Source: Corynebacterium sp. UBA2622 (GTDB taxonomy: Bacteria > Actinomycetota > Actinomycetes > Mycobacteriales > Mycobacteriaceae). Taken from it: DNA of 7,122 nt. The position numbers and the translations under genes were made by a program. Position 1 is the first letter of the stretch. The number at the start of each line of letters is the position of its first letter. The stretch lies in contig NZ_DDJO01000003.1 in NCBI RefSeq assembly GCF_002339505.1, forward strand, positions 1 through 7,122. The letters are read 5' to 3'. Positions 5,560 through 7,122 of the stretch are shown piece by piece. The notes under the pieces are model-generated. The model did no database searches. It was not told the origin of the DNA and was given only the letters and a program-made list of their open reading frames with translations.

Positions 5560-7122
5560 TCAGGCGAGCACGGCCTTGGTCACCCTCGGCAGAGCGATGC
5601 GCACGACGCTGCCTGATTCCTCGTCCACCACATCTGCCTGCCCCGCGGTGACGGACAGCGGAAGCACGGTGAGTGTGCTGCCCCGTCCGTTCTTGTCCAC
5701 GTAGCCGAGACGGACGCTGCGCCGGGCGCGGGCGGCCGCGCGCAGGGTGGACAGGGTGTCGCCTCCCTCCGGTTCCGGTTCCGCGACGGAGGGGTCGCCG
5801 GAGCGAAGGGCGGCCAGCACGGCATCGGCGTGTTCCGGGGTCACGGCGCGCTCGCGCGGCAAAGTCGAGGGCGTGGGGGCAACGAGCTGCGGCTGTGGCA
5901 CCATGCGCAGGGCCGCGCCGCTTTCGTCCTCGGCGCTCGGCTGCAGGCCCGCCGCCCGGAGTTCCGCCATGATCTTGGGCAGGGAAAGCTGCGAGACCGC
6001 CACGGTGGGGGCGAGCACGCGTAGCGACGCCACCCTCCCCGCCGCCTCGGCCAGCAGCGCCGCGTCCTCGCTGCGCACGTAGCTCGCGACGGCCCCGGCG
6101 CGCAGCGAACCGTGGTGGCGCGCAGCATCCTCGATGAGGAAGGCAAGGCCCTGGGGCACGTCCCCGATGACGTGGCCGTCCAACCAGCCTGTCAGCTCGG
6201 CCGCGGTGCGCCCGGAGTCGAGCGCGCGGCGGACGGAGCGCTCCGTGACGCGGTAGACGCTGGCCAGGCCGGGGGACTCCAGCTCGGCGAAGGACTCCAT
6301 CATCCCCGCCATCTCCGGGGGCAGGGGACCGGGGGCGAGGATGGTCATGTCGGCCTGCGCGATGACGGCGGAGACCTCGGCGGGCACCAGTTCCTTCGCC
6401 GCCGCCGCCGCATCCCCGCCCGCGAGCAGGGCGGCGAGGGCGGAGGAGGGATGCCCGTCCGACAGGGCGCCGACTGCGTGGGCCTCGGATGAGACCGCGT
6501 CGATGAGCGCGGGCGACATGCCGGCCGCCGCGACGGGAGCGGAGTAAAGGAGGTTGGCCGTCAGGTCGCCGCCGGCGGCGCGCAGGATGGTCAGGCGCGC
6601 CGTGCGCACGTCTGGAACATGGGTTTCCGCGGCGAGCAGGCGGTGGGAGGCGGAGAGGTCGGCGCGCCAGGGGGAGGCCGCCCATCCCACGAGGAGAATG
6701 GCCCACTGGTCTGAGAGAGGCGATTCGATCCACGCCAGCGCGTCCGGGGTGGCCGCGAGGACATCCACGTCCTCCACGCTCCCCCGGCCCAGGAGCCCGG
6801 CTGACTCTCCGACGGTGACGGACAGTGTGGGGTCGAAACCGAGCTCCCTGCGCAGGTTGGCCACTGCGCGCACCCCGACGGTTCCGTTCTTGTTCAGTGC
6901 CACCGGCCCGGTGATCAGGCGGGTGAGGAGCTGACGCATCTGCCGCACGGCGTCGAGGCCCCGGGCGGTGGCGGCGGAGTCGACCGCGGTCTGGTCCGCC
7001 GGGGGGCCTCCCGCGGGCGGGCGTACGGGGTAGACGCGCGGGGTGCCGCCGCGCAGGGCCTCGCGCACCGGCCGGGGCAGGCGCACGGTGGAGGCGTCCA
7101 CGCGGGCGAGCAGGCCCAACTC
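5560..7122 (-). CDS. Helicase-associated protein, N-terminus outside the window
   Basis: The frame is open through the right edge. The visible 520 residues are the C-terminal part of a protein usually about 700-800 residues long; the TTG at 7119 is probably an internal Leu codon. Numbering from it, a winged-helix-like segment may lie near 60-115. Residues about 250-395 align with the XPB N-terminal domain (Pfam Helicase_C_3 type). A Pro-rich linker follows, then a WYL-like module at about 456-516 (Ala-Arg-Arg-Ser-Val-Arg-Leu-Gly-Tyr-Val-Asp, then Val-Leu-Pro-Leu). No Walker motif or other helicase motif is visible, so it is unlikely to be an ATPase in this portion. Its position just upstream of XPB, as with M. 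tuberculosis Rv0862c and Rv0861c, suggests it is a partner or regulator of XPB. The stop is TGA at 5562-5560. Confidence 0.9.
   Translation of the reverse strand, partial: ELGLLARVDASTVRLPRPVREALRGGTPRVYPVRPPAGGPPADQTAVDSAATARGLDAVRQMRQLLTRLITGPVALNKNGTVGVRAVANLRRELGFDPTLSVTVGESAGLLGRGSVEDVDVLAATPDALAWIESPLSDQWAILLVGWAASPWRADLSASHRLLAAETHVPDVRTARLTILRAAGGDLTANLLYSAPVAAAGMSPALIDAVSSEAHAVGALSDGHPSSALAALLAGGDAAAAAKELVPAEVSAVIAQADMTILAPGPLPPEMAGMMESFAELESPGLASVYRVTERSVRRALDSGRTAAELTGWLDGHVIGDVPQGLAFLIEDAARHHGSLRAGAVASYVRSEDAALLAEAAGRVASLRVLAPTVAVSQLSLPKIMAELRAAGLQPSAEDESGAALRMVPQPQLVAPTPSTLPRERAVTPEHADAVLAALRSGDPSVAEPEPEGGDTLSTLRAAARARRSVRLGYVDKNGRGSTLTVLPLSVTAGQADVVDEESGSVVRIALPRVTKAVLA

Noticed and set aside
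5514..5616. A strong AGGAGGT followed 7 nt later by ATG on the plus strand, opening a 29-codon frame
   Set aside because: The frame is antisense to the end of the helicase-associated gene and its product looks random. The motif arises from a near-palindrome around the XPB ribosome site. No plus-strand promoter was seen.
5525..6733. A 402-codon minus-strand frame overlapping the helicase-associated gene
   Set aside because: Its translation is Arg/Gly/Pro-rich out-of-frame text, while the overlapping frame carries the recognisable domains.

Overview
The window looks like chromosomal DNA from a high-GC actinobacterium, most likely Corynebacterium. The reasons are strongly G/C-ending codons, a lipoprotein and a two-TM protein of corynebacterial type, apparent leaderless starts (a TANNNT -10 box 6-7 nt before an ATG), and a helicase-associated protein directly upstream of an XPB helicase, as in mycobacteria and corynebacteria. 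No mobile element, CRISPR array, tRNA or rRNA gene was seen. No intergenic gap exceeds 300 bases.

Layout, left to right. At 1-20 there may be the first six codons of a divergent minus-strand gene. At 84-818 (+) is a small secreted lipoprotein, probably read from its own leaderless promoter. A perfect 13-bp hairpin (835-869) separates it from the convergent gene at 883-3027 (-), a 714-residue YhgE/Pip-family membrane protein. Its extracytoplasmic loop carries two long, strictly periodic x-x-x-Leu-x-x-Gly heptad arrays. Upstream of it lies an AT-rich island (about 3100-3175) with a candidate promoter/operator, then the terminator of the next transcription unit. That unit, also on the minus strand, reads in transcription order: a helicase-associated protein (5560-7122, N-terminus outside the window), XPB helicase (3865-5499), and a small two-TM protein (3201-3854, probably DUF3239).

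How the genes may work together. The XPB and helicase-associated genes are 60 bp apart on one strand. Their products share a homologous domain: the N-terminal domain of XPB resembles residues ~250-395 of the visible neighbour. This recalls eukaryotic TFIIH, where the XPB N-terminal domain packs against the similarly folded p52 clutch domain. A bacterial XPB/p52-like pair is therefore the most interesting hypothesis here. The neighbour also ends in a WYL-like module. The two-TM protein follows XPB by 10 nt, but appears to have its own -10 box inside the XPB stop codon, so its link to XPB may be positional only. The Pip protein and the lipoprotein are envelope proteins without a visible functional link to the helicase pair.

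All family assignments come from reading motifs by eye; no search was run.
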